Positions 1 to 12,371 of a DNA stretch of 33,120 nucleotides are shown here, piece by piece. Location of the stretch: contig RGAU01000003.1 of NCBI GenBank assembly GCA_009919975.1, positions 1 to 33,120 on the forward strand, read 5' to 3'. Positions within the stretch are counted from its first letter, which is position 1. Each line of letters begins with the position of its first letter. Made by a program: the position numbers and the translations under genes. This DNA is from Gammaproteobacteria bacterium (GTDB lineage: Bacteria; Pseudomonadota; Gammaproteobacteria; Pseudomonadales; Azotimanducaceae). The notes below the pieces were generated by a model. It did no database searches. It saw only the letters and a list, made by a program, of their open reading frames with translations, and was not told where the DNA came from.

Positions 1-456
1 GTGCTGCCGGAAGAGGCCTTCATCGACGCCCTTTACCCCTGGTTTGAACCGCGCACGGCACCCCTGGGCACCGCCGATCTACCCACCCTGCTCGCCAACG
101 AAGCGGTCGCCAAGCGCATCGACGATCTGGGTGTTCGCTACATGATCTGGGTGGACGGCGCGACCAACACCACGGACCAGGCGGGGTCCATGACCTGCAC
201 CATCAGCCCCGGGGGCGGCGGATGCTTCGGCTTCGTGACCTGGGCCCGGGATGCCTCCTACGAGGCGACGGTGTGGGACCTGAAAACGCAACAATCCTTG
301 GGACGCATTTCCAGCGACGCCAATGGCACCTCCTACATGCCGGCCATGGTTGTCCCCGTGCCCATCATCGCTCGGGTCCAGGCTCAGGCCTGCTCCGGCC
401 TCGCCGATCAGCTGGAAACCTTCCTGAGCGCTCCGGCCACGGAAAACGCAGGCTAG
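1..456 (+). CDS. Conserved hypothetical protein, probably the C-terminal part of a gene running in from the left edge
   Basis: ORF open from base 1 (GTG) to TAG at 454-456; no upstream sequence to judge the true start. Confidence 0.6.
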   Translation: MLPEEAFIDALYPWFEPRTAPLGTADLPTLLANEAVAKRIDDLGVRYMIWVDGATNTTDQAGSMTCTISPGGGGCFGFVTWARDASYEATVWDLKTQQSLGRISSDANGTSYMPAMVVPVPIIARVQAQACSGLADQLETFLSAPATENAG

Positions 457-458
457 CC

Positions 459-3053
<2,595 letters not shown>

Positions 3054-3058
3054 GGTCC

Positions 3059-4300
3059 TTAATCGACGGCGCGGAAGATCAGGGTGCCGTTCGTGCCCCC
3101 GAAACCGAAGGAATTACTGAGCGCCGCCTTCACAGGCACTTCCCGCGCCGTTCCCGGAACGTAATCGAGATCGCAGGCGTCATCGGGGTTATCAAGATTG
3201 ATCGTCGGCGGCAGGACGCCATCGCGAATCGCGAGCACGCTAAAGATCGCTTCCACCGAGCCCGCAGCGCCGAGAAGATGCCCAATCATGGATTTGGTTG
3301 AGCTCACCGCCAGGTTCGGCTTATCGCCAAATACGGTCTTAATAGCCCGGGTCTCAGCGATGTCCCCCTGGGGAGTGGAGGTCCCGTGAGCATTGATATA
3401 GCCCACCTCCGAGGGATCCATGGCCGCAGAGCGGAGCGCGTTCTTCATAGAGGCCACGGCCCCCGCACCGTCTTCCGGGGGGCTGGTGATGTGATAGCCG
3501 TCGCCGCTCATACCAAAGCCCGCGAGCTCGGCGTAGATCGTCGCTCCCCGCGCCTTGGCGTGCTCATATTCCTCTAAAACGAGAACCCCAGCCCCGTCCC
3601 CAAGGACGAACCCATCCCGATCCCGGTCCCAGGGGCGAGACGCTGCCGCAGGATCATCGTTGCGAGCAGACAACGCCTTCATGGAGGAGAAGGCCGCAAG
3701 GGGCACGGGGGACGTCGCCATTTCCGCACCCCCCGCCACCATTACATCCGCGTCTCCGTCTCGAATGAGGCGACCAGCCATGCCGATGTTATGCGTACCC
3801 GTGGTACAGGCGGTGACGATCGCGATGTTGGGACCCCGAAGGCCATAGCGGATCGAGACATTCCCGGAAATCATGTTGATGACGCTGCCCGGGACGAAGA
3901 ACGGAGAAACCCGACGAGGCCCGCTTTTCAGTAGGGTCTCGTGGGTCTTTTCGATGGTCATGATGCCGCCGATGCCCGAGCCGATGGCCACGCCGTAGCG
4001 ATCGCCTTCCGCTTCCGGAATCTCCGTCAGCCCTGCGTCTTCCATCGCTTGACAGGCCGCTGCCATCCCATACTGCACAAAAACGTCAACGCGCCGTGCT
4101 TCCTTTGCTTCCATGCAAACGGTGGGATCAAAGCCCTTTACCGTCGCTGCAAACTGGACGCTGTAGTCGCTCACGTCGAAAGTTTCGATGGTTGCCGCGC
4201 CACTTTTCCCGGCAAGGATGCCAGACCAGGAGCTGACCACGTCGAGCCCAAGGGGCGACACCATTCCTAGGCCGGTTACCACGACTCGTCTACCGCTCAT
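3059..4300 (-). CDS. fabF: Beta-ketoacyl-ACP synthase II
   Basis: Cys-His-His motifs [32 protein letters not shown]. Confidence 0.97.
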   Translation of the reverse strand: MSGRRVVVTGLGMVSPLGLDVVSSWSGILAGKSGAATIETFDVSDYSVQFAATVKGFDPTVCMEAKEARRVDVFVQYGMAAACQAMEDAGLTEIPEAEGDRYGVAIGSGIGGIMTIEKTHETLLKSGPRRVSPFFVPGSVINMISGNVSIRYGLRGPNIAIVTACTTGTHNIGMAGRLIRDGDADVMVAGGAEMATSPVPLAAFSSMKALSARNDDPAAASRPWDRDRDGFVLGDGAGVLVLEEYEHAKARGATIYAELAGFGMSGDGYHITSPPEDGAGAVASMKNALRSAAMDPSEVGYINAHGTSTPQGDIAETRAIKTVFGDKPNLAVSSTKSMIGHLLGAAGSVEAIFSVLAIRDGVLPPTINLDNPDDACDLDYVPGTAREVPVKAALSNSFGFGGTNGTLIFRAVD

Positions 4301-4329
4301 GGTCGGTCTCCTGTGAACGCCACAGCGAA

Positions 4330-4350
4330 GCTCTGGAGAGGCTCCAGAGC
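4330..4350 (-). other. Perfect 9-bp stem-loop in the acpP-fabF intergenic region (possible attenuator or processing site)
   Basis: GCTCTGGAG-AGG-CTCCAGAGC; no U-tract on the transcript side. Confidence 0.5.
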
Positions 4351-4448
4351 AGGGCGCGGACGGACAAATAGGCTGCTAAGCGCGCTTGTGGGCGCAACCT
4401 AGCGGCGACCCCATCCCTCCCCGGCATGAGGTCGCGCAGCGTACCTTT

Positions 4449-4676
4449 TTACTGGTGCGCTAGGACGTAATCGATCGCTTCGCGAACGGTCGTGATCTTT
4501 TCCGCTTCCTCGTCGGGAATTTCCGTTTCAAATTCCTCTTCGAGAGCCATCACGAGTTCCACGGTGTCGAGGGAATCGGCACCAAGATCTTCAACGAAGG
4601 AAGCGTCGTCATTGACTTCGTCTTCCTTAACCCCCAGCTGCTCACAGATCAGTTTCGCGCCACGATGCGTCGCAAT
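4449..4676 (-). CDS. acpP: Acyl carrier protein; start codon uncertain (no ATG/GTG/TTG in frame, ATT used here as placeholder)
   Basis: Manual translation: ...[68 protein letters not shown], with DSL phosphopantetheine site; located between fabG and fabF; absent from the ORF track. Confidence 0.9.
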   Translation of the reverse strand: MATHRGAKLICEQLGVKEDEVNDDASFVEDLGADSLDTVELVMALEEEFETEIPDEEAEKITTVREAIDYVLAHQ

Positions 4677-4719
4677 TTTAGTGGAACGATTTAAAGCCCT
4701 TCAAGCTGGCGCGATGCCT

Positions 4720-5451
4720 CTAATTCATGTACAGACCGCCGTTGATGGCGATCGTCTCCCCCGTAATATAGCCCGCTCCCTCACTTGCAAGGAACGCCAC
4801 GAGGGCTGCCACTTCCTCCGCACCCCCAAAGCGCCCAAGCGCAATGGCTGATCGAAGCTGTTCCGTCACCCCTTCGTCGAGCGCGGCGGTCATTTCCGTT
4901 TCGATAAAACCCGGCGCAATAGCATTCACCGTAATGCCCCGGCTGCCCACTTCCTGAGCAAGGGCTCGAGTGAAGCCCTCCACGGCACCCTTGGAGGCGG
5001 CGTAGTTCGCTTGCCCGGCATTGCCCCGGCGCGCGATCACCGAAGAGACGTTAATGATGCGTCCAAAGCGGGCTTTCATCATGCCCCGGAGAAGCGGCTT
5101 GGTCACTCGGTAGAGGCCGTTGGTATTGGTATCAATCACCGACGCCCACTGTTCCGCGCTCATGCGCAGCATGAGGTTGTCCTGGGTGATCCCGGCGTTG
5201 TTAACGACCACCACGGGCGTTCCCAGCGCCGCCTCCACAGCCCCCAGGGCCGCGGCAACGGAGTCTTCCGAACGCACGTCCATGACCACGCCGAGATGCC
5301 CCTCCCCAAGGGCTTCGGTAATGGCTGCAGCGCCTCCCTCCGAGGTGGCGGTGCCAGCGACCCGATAGCCTTCGGCGGCGAGCTTTTGGGCAATGGCTGC
5401 CCCGATGCCTCGACTGGCCCCGGTCACCAGGGCGACGCGCGCCTCGCTCAC
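4720..5451 (-). CDS. fabG: 3-oxoacyl-ACP reductase
   Basis: TGASRGIG, NNAGIT, NVSSV...YAASKG; SDR family, in fab cluster. Confidence 0.97.
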   Translation of the reverse strand: MSEARVALVTGASRGIGAAIAQKLAAEGYRVAGTATSEGGAAAITEALGEGHLGVVMDVRSEDSVAAALGAVEAALGTPVVVVNNAGITQDNLMLRMSAEQWASVIDTNTNGLYRVTKPLLRGMMKARFGRIINVSSVIARRGNAGQANYAASKGAVEGFTRALAQEVGSRGITVNAIAPGFIETEMTAALDEGVTEQLRSAIALGRFGGAEEVAALVAFLASEGAGYITGETIAINGGLYMN

Positions 5452-6389
5452 AAGCCTGCCTCCAGGGCCTCACGGGTTTTATCCAGCGCCTCCGGGGTAC
5501 CCGTCGCATAGCAAGCCAGGGCCTTATCGATACGGCGCACCATGGTCGCCAGCACGGCCCCCGGGCCACACTCAACCACGGCCGTCAGACCGGCGGCACC
5601 CATGGCTTGCACGCTGCGCGTCCACTGCACCGGCGCGGAGAGCTGCACCAGCAGCTGATCCCGGAGCGCCGTGGGATCCTGCGTCGGCGCGGCGGTCACG
5701 TTTTGATAAACGGGAACGGTGGCGGGCTGAAAGCTAACGGCTTCAAGATCCGCGCGGAAGGCCTCCGCCGCCGGCGCCATAAGGGCGCTATGAAAGGGGC
5801 CGCTCACCCGGAGGCCCATGGCGCGCTTTGCCCCGCGGGCCTTACACCCCTCGATGGCGCGCTCCACGGCAGCGCTGTGCCCCGCAATCACGATTTGCCC
5901 CGGCGCATTGAAATTGGCCGGGGAGACCACTTCGTCCCCCGCAGCTTCTGCGCAGGCCTCAGCAATGGCGTCGTCGTCGAGGCCAAGAATGGCCGCCATG
6001 GCCCCCTGCCCTGCGGGAACCGCTTCCGCCATCAGTAAGCCGCGCCGGCGAACGAGGCGCACAGCGTCGCTCAGGCTTAGCGTGCCCGCGGCCACGAGGG
6101 CGGCGTACTCCCCAAGGCTGTGGCCAGCGACCGCTGCAGGCGCGAGGGCGCCCTGGCTTGCTAGGGCCCGAAGGGCTGCGATGGATGCCGTCAAAAGAAC
6201 GGGCTGGGTCTGCTCCGTGGCATCGAGGAGCTCCGCCGGCCCCTCAGAAGCGAGGCGCCAAAGATCGAGATCGATGGCACTGCTCGCCTCCGCGAAGGTC
6301 TCCCGAACCACCGGGTGGGCCTCCGCGAGGGCGTCGAGCATGCCAACGCTTTGCGCCCCCTGACCGGGAAAAACCAGAGCATAGGCCAT
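5448..6389 (-). CDS. fabD: Malonyl-CoA:ACP transacylase
   Basis: FPGQGAQSVGM, GHSLGEYAALVAAG, GPFHSALM. Confidence 0.97.
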   Translation of the reverse strand: MAYALVFPGQGAQSVGMLDALAEAHPVVRETFAEASSAIDLDLWRLASEGPAELLDATEQTQPVLLTASIAALRALASQGALAPAAVAGHSLGEYAALVAAGTLSLSDAVRLVRRRGLLMAEAVPAGQGAMAAILGLDDDAIAEACAEAAGDEVVSPANFNAPGQIVIAGHSAAVERAIEGCKARGAKRAMGLRVSGPFHSALMAPAAEAFRADLEAVSFQPATVPVYQNVTAAPTQDPTALRDQLLVQLSAPVQWTRSVQAMGAAGLTAVVECGPGAVLATMVRRIDKALACYATGTPEALDKTREALEAGL

Positions 6390-6397
6390 GGAGGGAC

Positions 6398-6577
6398 CTA
6401 GTCGTCCTTGCCGTTGGTGACCTTACGACCGCGGTAGAAGCCGTCCGCCGATACGTGGTGGCGACGGTGCGTTTCCCCGGTGGTGGCTTCCGTGGACAGG
6501 GTGGGCCCGGAAAGGGCGTCGTGGGAACGACGCATGCCACGCTTGGAACGGGTTTTACGATTTTGTTGAACGGCCAT
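6398..6577 (-). CDS. rpmF: Ribosomal protein L32 (bL32)
   Basis: Manual translation (59 aa, below ORF-track cutoff): [59 protein letters not shown]. Confidence 0.97.
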   Translation of the reverse strand: MAVQQNRKTRSKRGMRRSHDALSGPTLSTEATTGETHRRHHVSADGFYRGRKVTNGKDD

Positions 6578-6625
6578 GGACTGCCTACTCCTTCACGATA
6601 AAGTCGGCTCCCGCCGACAAAAAAA

Positions 6626-7195
6626 CTAATTCTTGGGCTCTTGCCCGCCCTTCAGCTGCGCCAGGGCGGCGAAGGGGTTCTCCCGCTTCGGCGCCGGCTC
6701 CGGCGCGCCCTGATCCTGCACCGCGGCCCACCGTGCTTGAGCGTGGGGGCATGGCGCCTCCCGCACCGCGCAGGGCCGCTCCGGCAAGGCCAGAAGCAAG
6801 TCATCCTCAAATACTTCCGCCAGGGGAACCTTCTTTCCCTCAAGCGTGATCGGTTCTCGGGTGCCGGCGTAGAGGCCCTGAGCCATCTCGTCCCGAACCA
6901 CCACCAGGGCCACCTCCGCGGTCAGACCCAGCGGCTCCTTCCGCTCACAATTCGCGCAGCGCTGGAAACCGTCGAGCGTTACCGTGCCTTCAGCGCACGC
7001 GCGCCCTTCCTCATCGCGGAAGAAGCGAACGTCCACGGCCACCGCACCGCCCTCCCCCTCATTTCCCAAAGCCTGGGCGATGCGCGGAAACTCGGAAAGG
7101 GAGACCTGAACCGTGTAATGAGCGTCTTCTCGGGCCAGGCGGTAGGGTTCCAGTACCACGATCGCGTGCCCCCGGGGAAACAGGCGCGCAATCAT
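6626..7195 (-). CDS. yceD: YceD/DUF177 family protein
   Basis: Directly upstream of rpmF; CANCERKEPLGLTAEVALVVV and C-terminal NPFAALAQLK pattern typical of YceD. Confidence 0.88.
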   Translation of the reverse strand: MIARLFPRGHAIVVLEPYRLAREDAHYTVQVSLSEFPRIAQALGNEGEGGAVAVDVRFFRDEEGRACAEGTVTLDGFQRCANCERKEPLGLTAEVALVVVRDEMAQGLYAGTREPITLEGKKVPLAEVFEDDLLLALPERPCAVREAPCPHAQARWAAVQDQGAPEPAPKRENPFAALAQLKGGQEPKN

Positions 7196-7288
7196 AGGGA
7201 TGCCCCCCGATCCTGTCAAAGGCCCAGAGCCCTCCTTTCGTCGTGTTAAGCTTTTGAGCTTTCAGGCAAAAACTCAGGAATTGGCGTC

Positions 7289-7867
7289 GTGCTCCCTGTT
7301 CTCGTGCTGGCCTCCCGATCCCCTCACCGTGCGAAGGTCCTCGAACGCCTCGGCGCCCCCTTCGAAACTCGCGACAGCGCGGTGGATGAAACCCCCATCC
7401 CTGGGGAAAGCCCCGCCCAGCGGGCCCAGCGCCTCGCCCTGGCGAAGGCCCAAGCCGTGGCAGCCAGCTGGGCCGGTCTCCTGCGCAAGCCCGGAACGCT
7501 GGCTAAGGCTCGGAGTCAGCTCCTCGCCAGCCGAGGCCAATGGATCACCTTCGAAAGCGCCCTGGCGGTGGTGCACAGCGGCACCGGGGCCCTTGCCCAG
7601 GGCGCCGCGCCGGTGCGAGTGCGCTTCGCCGAGCTTTCGGATGCCGAGCTCGACGGCTACCTCGCGGTGGAACAGCCCCTGGATGCCGCCGGCGCCCTGT
7701 ATTCCGAGCGGCTGGGGGCGGTGCTCCTCGAGGCCTGGGAAGGGGCTGACCCCTCAGCCCTCATTGGCTTGCCCCTTAACCTGCTCCATCGCCTCACCTC
7801 GGAGCTTGGCTACCCCCTCCTCACCACTTCCTGGGGGTCGCCTAGTCCTGCGCCTGAAGGGCCCTAA
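7289..7867 (+). CDS. Maf/YceF-family protein, apparently lacking the catalytic SDQ segment
   Basis: LVLASRSPHRAKVLERLGAPFE...VDETPIPGESPAQRAQRLALAKAQAVA, then directly KPGTLAKARSQL; C-terminal LIGLPLNLL. Confidence 0.85.
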   Translation: MLPVLVLASRSPHRAKVLERLGAPFETRDSAVDETPIPGESPAQRAQRLALAKAQAVAASWAGLLRKPGTLAKARSQLLASRGQWITFESALAVVHSGTGALAQGAAPVRVRFAELSDAELDGYLAVEQPLDAAGALYSERLGAVLLEAWEGADPSALIGLPLNLLHRLTSELGYPLLTTSWGSPSPAPEGP

Positions 7868-8825
7868 GCAGAGCCTCGAGATCCTCTGGCAGGGAGGCCT
7901 CGAAATGCCAGGGCGCCTGCTCCGGGTCCCGGGCGGGCACGGTCAGCGCCTGAGCATGAAGCGCCAGCCGCGGGACGGGCACGGCCCCCAAGGCCTTGCG
8001 CAGCGCCGTCGGCGCATACTTCTCGTCTCCCAGAATCGGAAAGCCCGCATGGGACAGGTGAACCCGAAGCTGATGGGTGCGCCCCGTTTCCGGCGTTAGA
8101 GACAGCAAAGTCGCCCCGGGCAGCCGTTCGGCCACGGAAACCTCCGTTCGGGCGGGCTTACCCGCCTGGGATACGCGAACAAAGCGTTCCCCGTTCCTAG
8201 CCAGCACCCGCTCCAGGGGCGCCTCTAGGCGCTTCAGATGCGCCGGCCAAGCCCCCGCGACCACCGCGAGGTAGCGCTTTTTAACCGTGCGTTCGCGAAA
8301 GGCTTGCTGCAAGTGGCGCAGCGCCGCCCGCCGCTTGGCCAGCAGCAGAACGCCTGAAGTGTCTCGATCCAGGCGGTGCGCCAGCGCCAGGGCCGGCGCC
8401 TCCGGCCAGGGGCTTAGGGCTTCCAAGGCCCCGAAACGCACGCCACTGCCCCCATGGGCAGCAAGCCCCGGGGGCTTCCCTAGCACCAGCACGTCTCGAT
8501 CTTCAAAAATCACCGCTTCCCGCACCTGCTTCCGGAGCGCCTCGGGCACCGTGGGTTCGGGACCTTGCTCAGCCGTTTGGTGCGGAGGAATGCGCAGCTT
8601 CTGCCCCGGCTGCACCCGGGTGGTGACCTTCACCCGGCCCCCGTCGAGGCGTACCTCGCCCTTTCGAACCATGGCGTAAACCCGGCTCTTGGGGACGTTT
8701 TTTAGGAGCCGGAGCAGCAGATTGTCGACTCGCTGCCCTCCCTCCCCGGACTCAATCTCGTACAGCCGGGCGCTGTGACGCTCGCCACCCCCGGAATGAT
8801 TGCTTTTCCCTTTTGATTGAGTCAC
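7842..8825 (-). CDS. rluC: 23S rRNA pseudouridine synthase RluC
   Basis: N-terminal S4 domain; HRLDRDTSGVLLLAKRRAALRHLQQAFRERTVKKRYLAVV; GRTHQLRVHLSHAGFPILGDEKY. Confidence 0.95.
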   Translation of the reverse strand: MTQSKGKSNHSGGGERHSARLYEIESGEGGQRVDNLLLRLLKNVPKSRVYAMVRKGEVRLDGGRVKVTTRVQPGQKLRIPPHQTAEQGPEPTVPEALRKQVREAVIFEDRDVLVLGKPPGLAAHGGSGVRFGALEALSPWPEAPALALAHRLDRDTSGVLLLAKRRAALRHLQQAFRERTVKKRYLAVVAGAWPAHLKRLEAPLERVLARNGERFVRVSQAGKPARTEVSVAERLPGATLLSLTPETGRTHQLRVHLSHAGFPILGDEKYAPTALRKALGAVPVPRLALHAQALTVPARDPEQAPWHFEASLPEDLEALLRALQAQD

Positions 8826-8980
8826 TTAAAAAACCCTGTTAACCTCGCCTCAAGGTCAGCCGCGGCGCTCGCTCCCCTGGGATCGCAGAGCCGCCCCGTG
8901 TTCGCCTGACCCGCCGCCGCCGAGCGCCCACGCGCCGCGTCGGAATGGAACACGCCGGGCAAGAAAAGTCCGGCTACGCC

Positions 8981-9004
8981 GATAGCGATGCTTAAAGCGC
9001 TATC
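8981..9004 (+). other. Stem-loop in the long leader upstream of rne
   Basis: GATAGCG-N10-CGCTATC inverted repeat. Confidence 0.35.
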
Positions 9005-9262
9005 GATCAATGAAGAGTACACGCGCTGGCGCAAGGTTGCGCGGCGTCAAGGATAGTGCGCAGGCCGCGATGAGCCGCGGCCGCCGGTAAGCGAAGCTAA
9101 GAAGCGACAGCTTAAGTCTCGCGCAGTTCGGGGGTTTTCGCCCCCTAGGCCCAAAGCCGCGCCCCCATGGCGCCGCCTAGCCCCTGCAAACCGTGGTCTC
9201 GCCATCGAGCCTGAGCCCTACCCTAACGCCCGCCCCGCCACGCCCTCACTTGAGTGCACAGC

Positions 9263-12200
9263 ATGAAAAGGATGTTGATTAACGCCACCCAACCCGAGGA
9301 ACTTCGGGTTGCGCTGGTTGATGGGCAAAAACTTTACGATCTCGATATCGAATCCCGCATGCGGGTTCAAACCAAAGCCAACATTTATAAGGCGCGCATC
9401 ACCCGGGTAGAACCCAGCCTCGAAGCGGCCTTTGTCGACTACGGCGCCGAGCGCCATGGCTTCCTCCCCCTCAAGGAAATTGCCCAGGAGTACTTCCAAA
9501 AGAAAGGCGGAAACGGCGAAGGCCGGGCCAGCATTTCCGAGCTGGTGAAGGAAGGGCAGGAACTCATTGTCCAAGTTGATAAGGAAGAGCGCGGCACCAA
9601 GGGTGCGGCCCTCACCACCTTTATCTCCCTCGCCGGTCGCTACCTCGTCCTCATGCCGAACAATCCTCGCGCTGGCGGCATCTCCCGTCGCATCGAAGGG
9701 GAAGAGCGGGATCAGCTGCGGGACGCCATGAGCGGCCTCACCATCGAAGACGGCATGGGCGTGATCGTGCGCACCGCCGGTGTGGGCCGGAGCAGCGAAG
9801 AGCTCCAGTGGGACCTCGACTACCTTGGACAGATCTGGGAAGCCATCGGCCGCGCCGTGGATGAGAACCCCGCGCCCCAGCTGATCTACCAGGAAAACAA
9901 CGTCATCCTTCGGGCGATCCGGGATTACCTCCGGCAGGATATCGGTGAGGTCCTCATCGACTCTGCCGACGCCCATCGCCAGGCGCTGGAATTCATCCAG
10001 CAGGTCATGCCGAGCTACGAGAGCCGTATCAAGCGCTACGAAGATCCGGTCCCCCTTTTCTCTCGCTACCAGATTGAGACGCAGATCGAGACCGCCTTCC
10101 AACGCGAAGTGCGGCTTCCCAGTGGCGGCGCCATTGTGATCGATCCCACGGAAGCGCTCGTGTCCATCGATATCAACTCGGCTCGGGCCACCCGGGGCGC
10201 GGACATCGAGGAAACGGCCCTCAACACGAACCTCGAGGCTGCGGAAGAAATCGCCCGGCAACTACGCCTGCGGGACATGGGCGGCCTCATCGTCATCGAC
10301 TTCATCGACATGAACGCTTCCCGGAATCAGCGGGCAGTGGAAAACCGCATGCGCGATGCGCTTGAAGCGGATCGTGCCCGGGTGCAGGTGGGACGGATCT
10401 CCCGCTTCGGCCTCATGGAAATGTCCCGGCAGCGGCTCCGGCCCTCCCTCGAGGAAACCACGGCCATCATCTGCCCCCGGTGCACGGGGCAAGGCGTTAT
10501 CCGTAACGTGCGCTCCCTCGCCCTCTCCGTGCTGCGGATTTTGGAAGAGGAAACGCTGAAGGAGCGGAGTGCGGGGGTTCGCGCCATCGTCCCCGTGCCC
10601 ATTGCGTCGTTCCTTTTGAACGAGAAGCGCTCGGACATCACGGCCATCGAAGCCCGCAACGGCGTTCGAATCATGATCGTTCCCAATCCCAACATGGAAA
10701 CGCCCCACTTTGAGGTGGTTCGGGTCCGGGATGATCAGGTGGAAGCCCTTCTGTCCCAGGAAAGCCATGAGGTGGCAGAAGCGGTACTCGAGGCCAGCAC
10801 GGAGAACGGTTACGAAGCGCCGCCCATTCCCGAAGCCCAGGACGCCATTGTGAAGTCCGTGGCGCCCCAGCAGCCGGCGCCGGCGCAGGCCCAGGCGGAA
10901 GCTCCGGCAGCGCCCGCAGCCCCCGCGGCGACGCCCGTGCCCCAGGGCGGCTTCCTGAGCCGCTTGTTCAAGGGCCTCTTCGGCAGCCCAGCGGTCTCCG
11001 AGCCCTCAGAGGCCAAGACTCAGCAGGACGATAAAGAAGAAGAGCATAGCTCTGAGAACCGCAACCGCGGTGGCAACCGCAACCGCGGCGGGCGAAATCG
11101 ACGTCGCAGCGATCGCCCCCGTCGGAGCCCATCCGCGAACACGCAGGATGAGAACTCCAGCGACGACAGCACGGACAGCAGTGAGCAGGCCCGGGAAGGT
11201 CGGGGCAATCGCCGTCGCCGTGGTCGTCGCCCGAGCGACGAGAACGCAATCGATCAAGCCACCAACGACGACAGCGCTGAGAACGAAGAGAACGCTGATA
11301 ACGTCGGGGAAAACGACGGCCAGGGGGAGGACGATGGAAACCGTCGTCGTCGCCGCCGTCGCCGGGGCGGTCGGGGCCGTCGCCGTTCCCAAGACGGTAA
11401 TCAGGACCTGGACGGCAATAACGATTACGAGGACGAAGGCGCCGAGGACGATGACGACTTCGACGCCGGCGAAAGCGCCGTTGATCTGAGCGATGACGAC
11501 GACCTCACCCCACCCACGGAAGCCCACGTGCCGCCGGAAAACAGCCGTCGCCGGCCCCGCCGTGGCCGCGGTCGTGGCCGAGGCCGCACCGACGATGCGG
11601 CTACGACGGAAACCGCGACCGAGGCCAGCACCGACACCGCTGCGGAAGCCGCTAGCGACATCGCCGCCGAAGTTGCGCCTGCAGCCGTCGTGACTGCGGC
11701 CGACACCGCCCTGGCCGCTGAACCGGCAGCCGAAGAAGTCGCCGAGCCTGTGGCTGAAGAAGCCCTCGAGCCCGTGGCGGAAGAAGCCGGCGAGCCTGTG
11801 GCGGAAGAAGCCTTCGAGCCCGTGGCGGAAGAAGCCGTCGAGCCTGTGGCGGAAGAAGCCGTCGAACCTGTGGCGGAAGAAGCCGTCGAGCCTGTGGCGG
11901 AAGAAGCCGTCGAGCCTGTGGCGGAAGAAGTCGTCGAGCCCGTGGCAGAGGAAGCCGTCGAGCCCGTGGCGGAAGAAGCCGTCGAGCCGGTCAAGCCCGC
12001 ACAGGGGGCTCTTGCCCTCGAGGCGGACGCCACGGAAACCGTTGAAGCCCCTGTGGAGTCGGAAGCTCCGGCCCCAGAGGTTACGGTGGAAGCAGCCCCG
12101 GCGGCCCCGGCGACCGTAGCCCCAGCGGGCACCCGAGCCGCTAACGACCCTCGGAATGCAGGGCAGGACACCCGTCCGGTGGTGAGCATTGAGGACGGCG

Positions 12201-12322
12201 CTCCGGCTCGGCCTCAGCGTCCGGCGGTGACGAAGGCCCCAGAGCCCATCGCGCCCCTCGAGGCCATCCCAAGCGCCCGGGCGGCCAACGATCCGCGGCA
12301 GCAACGCGCCGCCGCGGAGTAA
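9263..12322 (+). CDS. rne: Ribonuclease E
   Basis: [31 protein letters not shown]...[30 protein letters not shown] Zn-link; Arg-rich and acidic C-terminal tail. Confidence 0.97.
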   Translation: MKRMLINATQPEELRVALVDGQKLYDLDIESRMRVQTKANIYKARITRVEPSLEAAFVDYGAERHGFLPLKEIAQEYFQKKGGNGEGRASISELVKEGQELIVQVDKEERGTKGAALTTFISLAGRYLVLMPNNPRAGGISRRIEGEERDQLRDAMSGLTIEDGMGVIVRTAGVGRSSEELQWDLDYLGQIWEAIGRAVDENPAPQLIYQENNVILRAIRDYLRQDIGEVLIDSADAHRQALEFIQQVMPSYESRIKRYEDPVPLFSRYQIETQIETAFQREVRLPSGGAIVIDPTEALVSIDINSARATRGADIEETALNTNLEAAEEIARQLRLRDMGGLIVIDFIDMNASRNQRAVENRMRDALEADRARVQVGRISRFGLMEMSRQRLRPSLEETTAIICPRCTGQGVIRNVRSLALSVLRILEEETLKERSAGVRAIVPVPIASFLLNEKRSDITAIEARNGVRIMIVPNPNMETPHFEVVRVRDDQVEALLSQESHEVAEAVLEASTENGYEAPPIPEAQDAIVKSVAPQQPAPAQAQAEAPAAPAAPAATPVPQGGFLSRLFKGLFGSPAVSEPSEAKTQQDDKEEEHSSENRNRGGNRNRGGRNRRRSDRPRRSPSANTQDENSSDDSTDSSEQAREGRGNRRRRGRRPSDENAIDQATNDDSAENEENADNVGENDGQGEDDGNRRRRRRRRGGRGRRRSQDGNQDLDGNNDYEDEGAEDDDDFDAGESAVDLSDDDDLTPPTEAHVPPENSRRRPRRGRGRGRGRTDDAATTETATEASTDTAAEAASDIAAEVAPAAVVTAADTALAAEPAAEEVAEPVAEEALEPVAEEAGEPVAEEAFEPVAEEAVEPVAEEAVEPVAEEAVEPVAEEAVEPVAEEVVEPVAEEAVEPVAEEAVEPVKPAQGALALEADATETVEAPVESEAPAPEVTVEAAPAAPATVAPAGTRAANDPRNAGQDTRPVVSIEDGAPARPQRPAVTKAPEPIAPLEAIPSARAANDPRQQRAAAE
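11741..11980 (+). repeat. In-frame tandem repeat in the RNase E tail, 10 x 24 nt (8 aa, consensus V-E-P-V-A-E-E-A), plus a partial copy to about 11992
   Basis: Direct reading of repeated nGAGCCnGTGGCGGAAGAAGCC units; period exactly 24 nt. Confidence 0.95.
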
Positions 12323-12337
12323 GCAAGCCTAGAAGCG

Positions 12338-12359
12338 CCGAGCCCCGCCCGGGGCTCGG
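12338..12359. terminator. Stem-loop between convergent rne and murB, probably a bidirectional terminator
   Basis: CCGAGCCCC-GCCC-GGGGCTCGG, 9-bp perfect stem. Confidence 0.75.
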
Positions 12360-12371
12360 TTGCTCCCTCTC

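Noticed and set aside
9218-10261. 347-aa minus-strand ORF opposite the RNase E catalytic domain
   Set aside because: Antisense shadow ORF in high-GC DNA; the plus strand encodes clear RNase E.
11741-11980. Possible CRISPR-like repeat array
   Set aside because: Units are contiguous 24-nt copies with no spacers and are in frame within rne.
11006-12304. Long minus-strand ORFs (432 and 254 aa) antisense to the rne tail, with striking repeats such as DGFFRHRL and ATGSTASS
   Set aside because: They are the other-frame readings of the rne tandem repeat and high-GC tail; no start context or homology.
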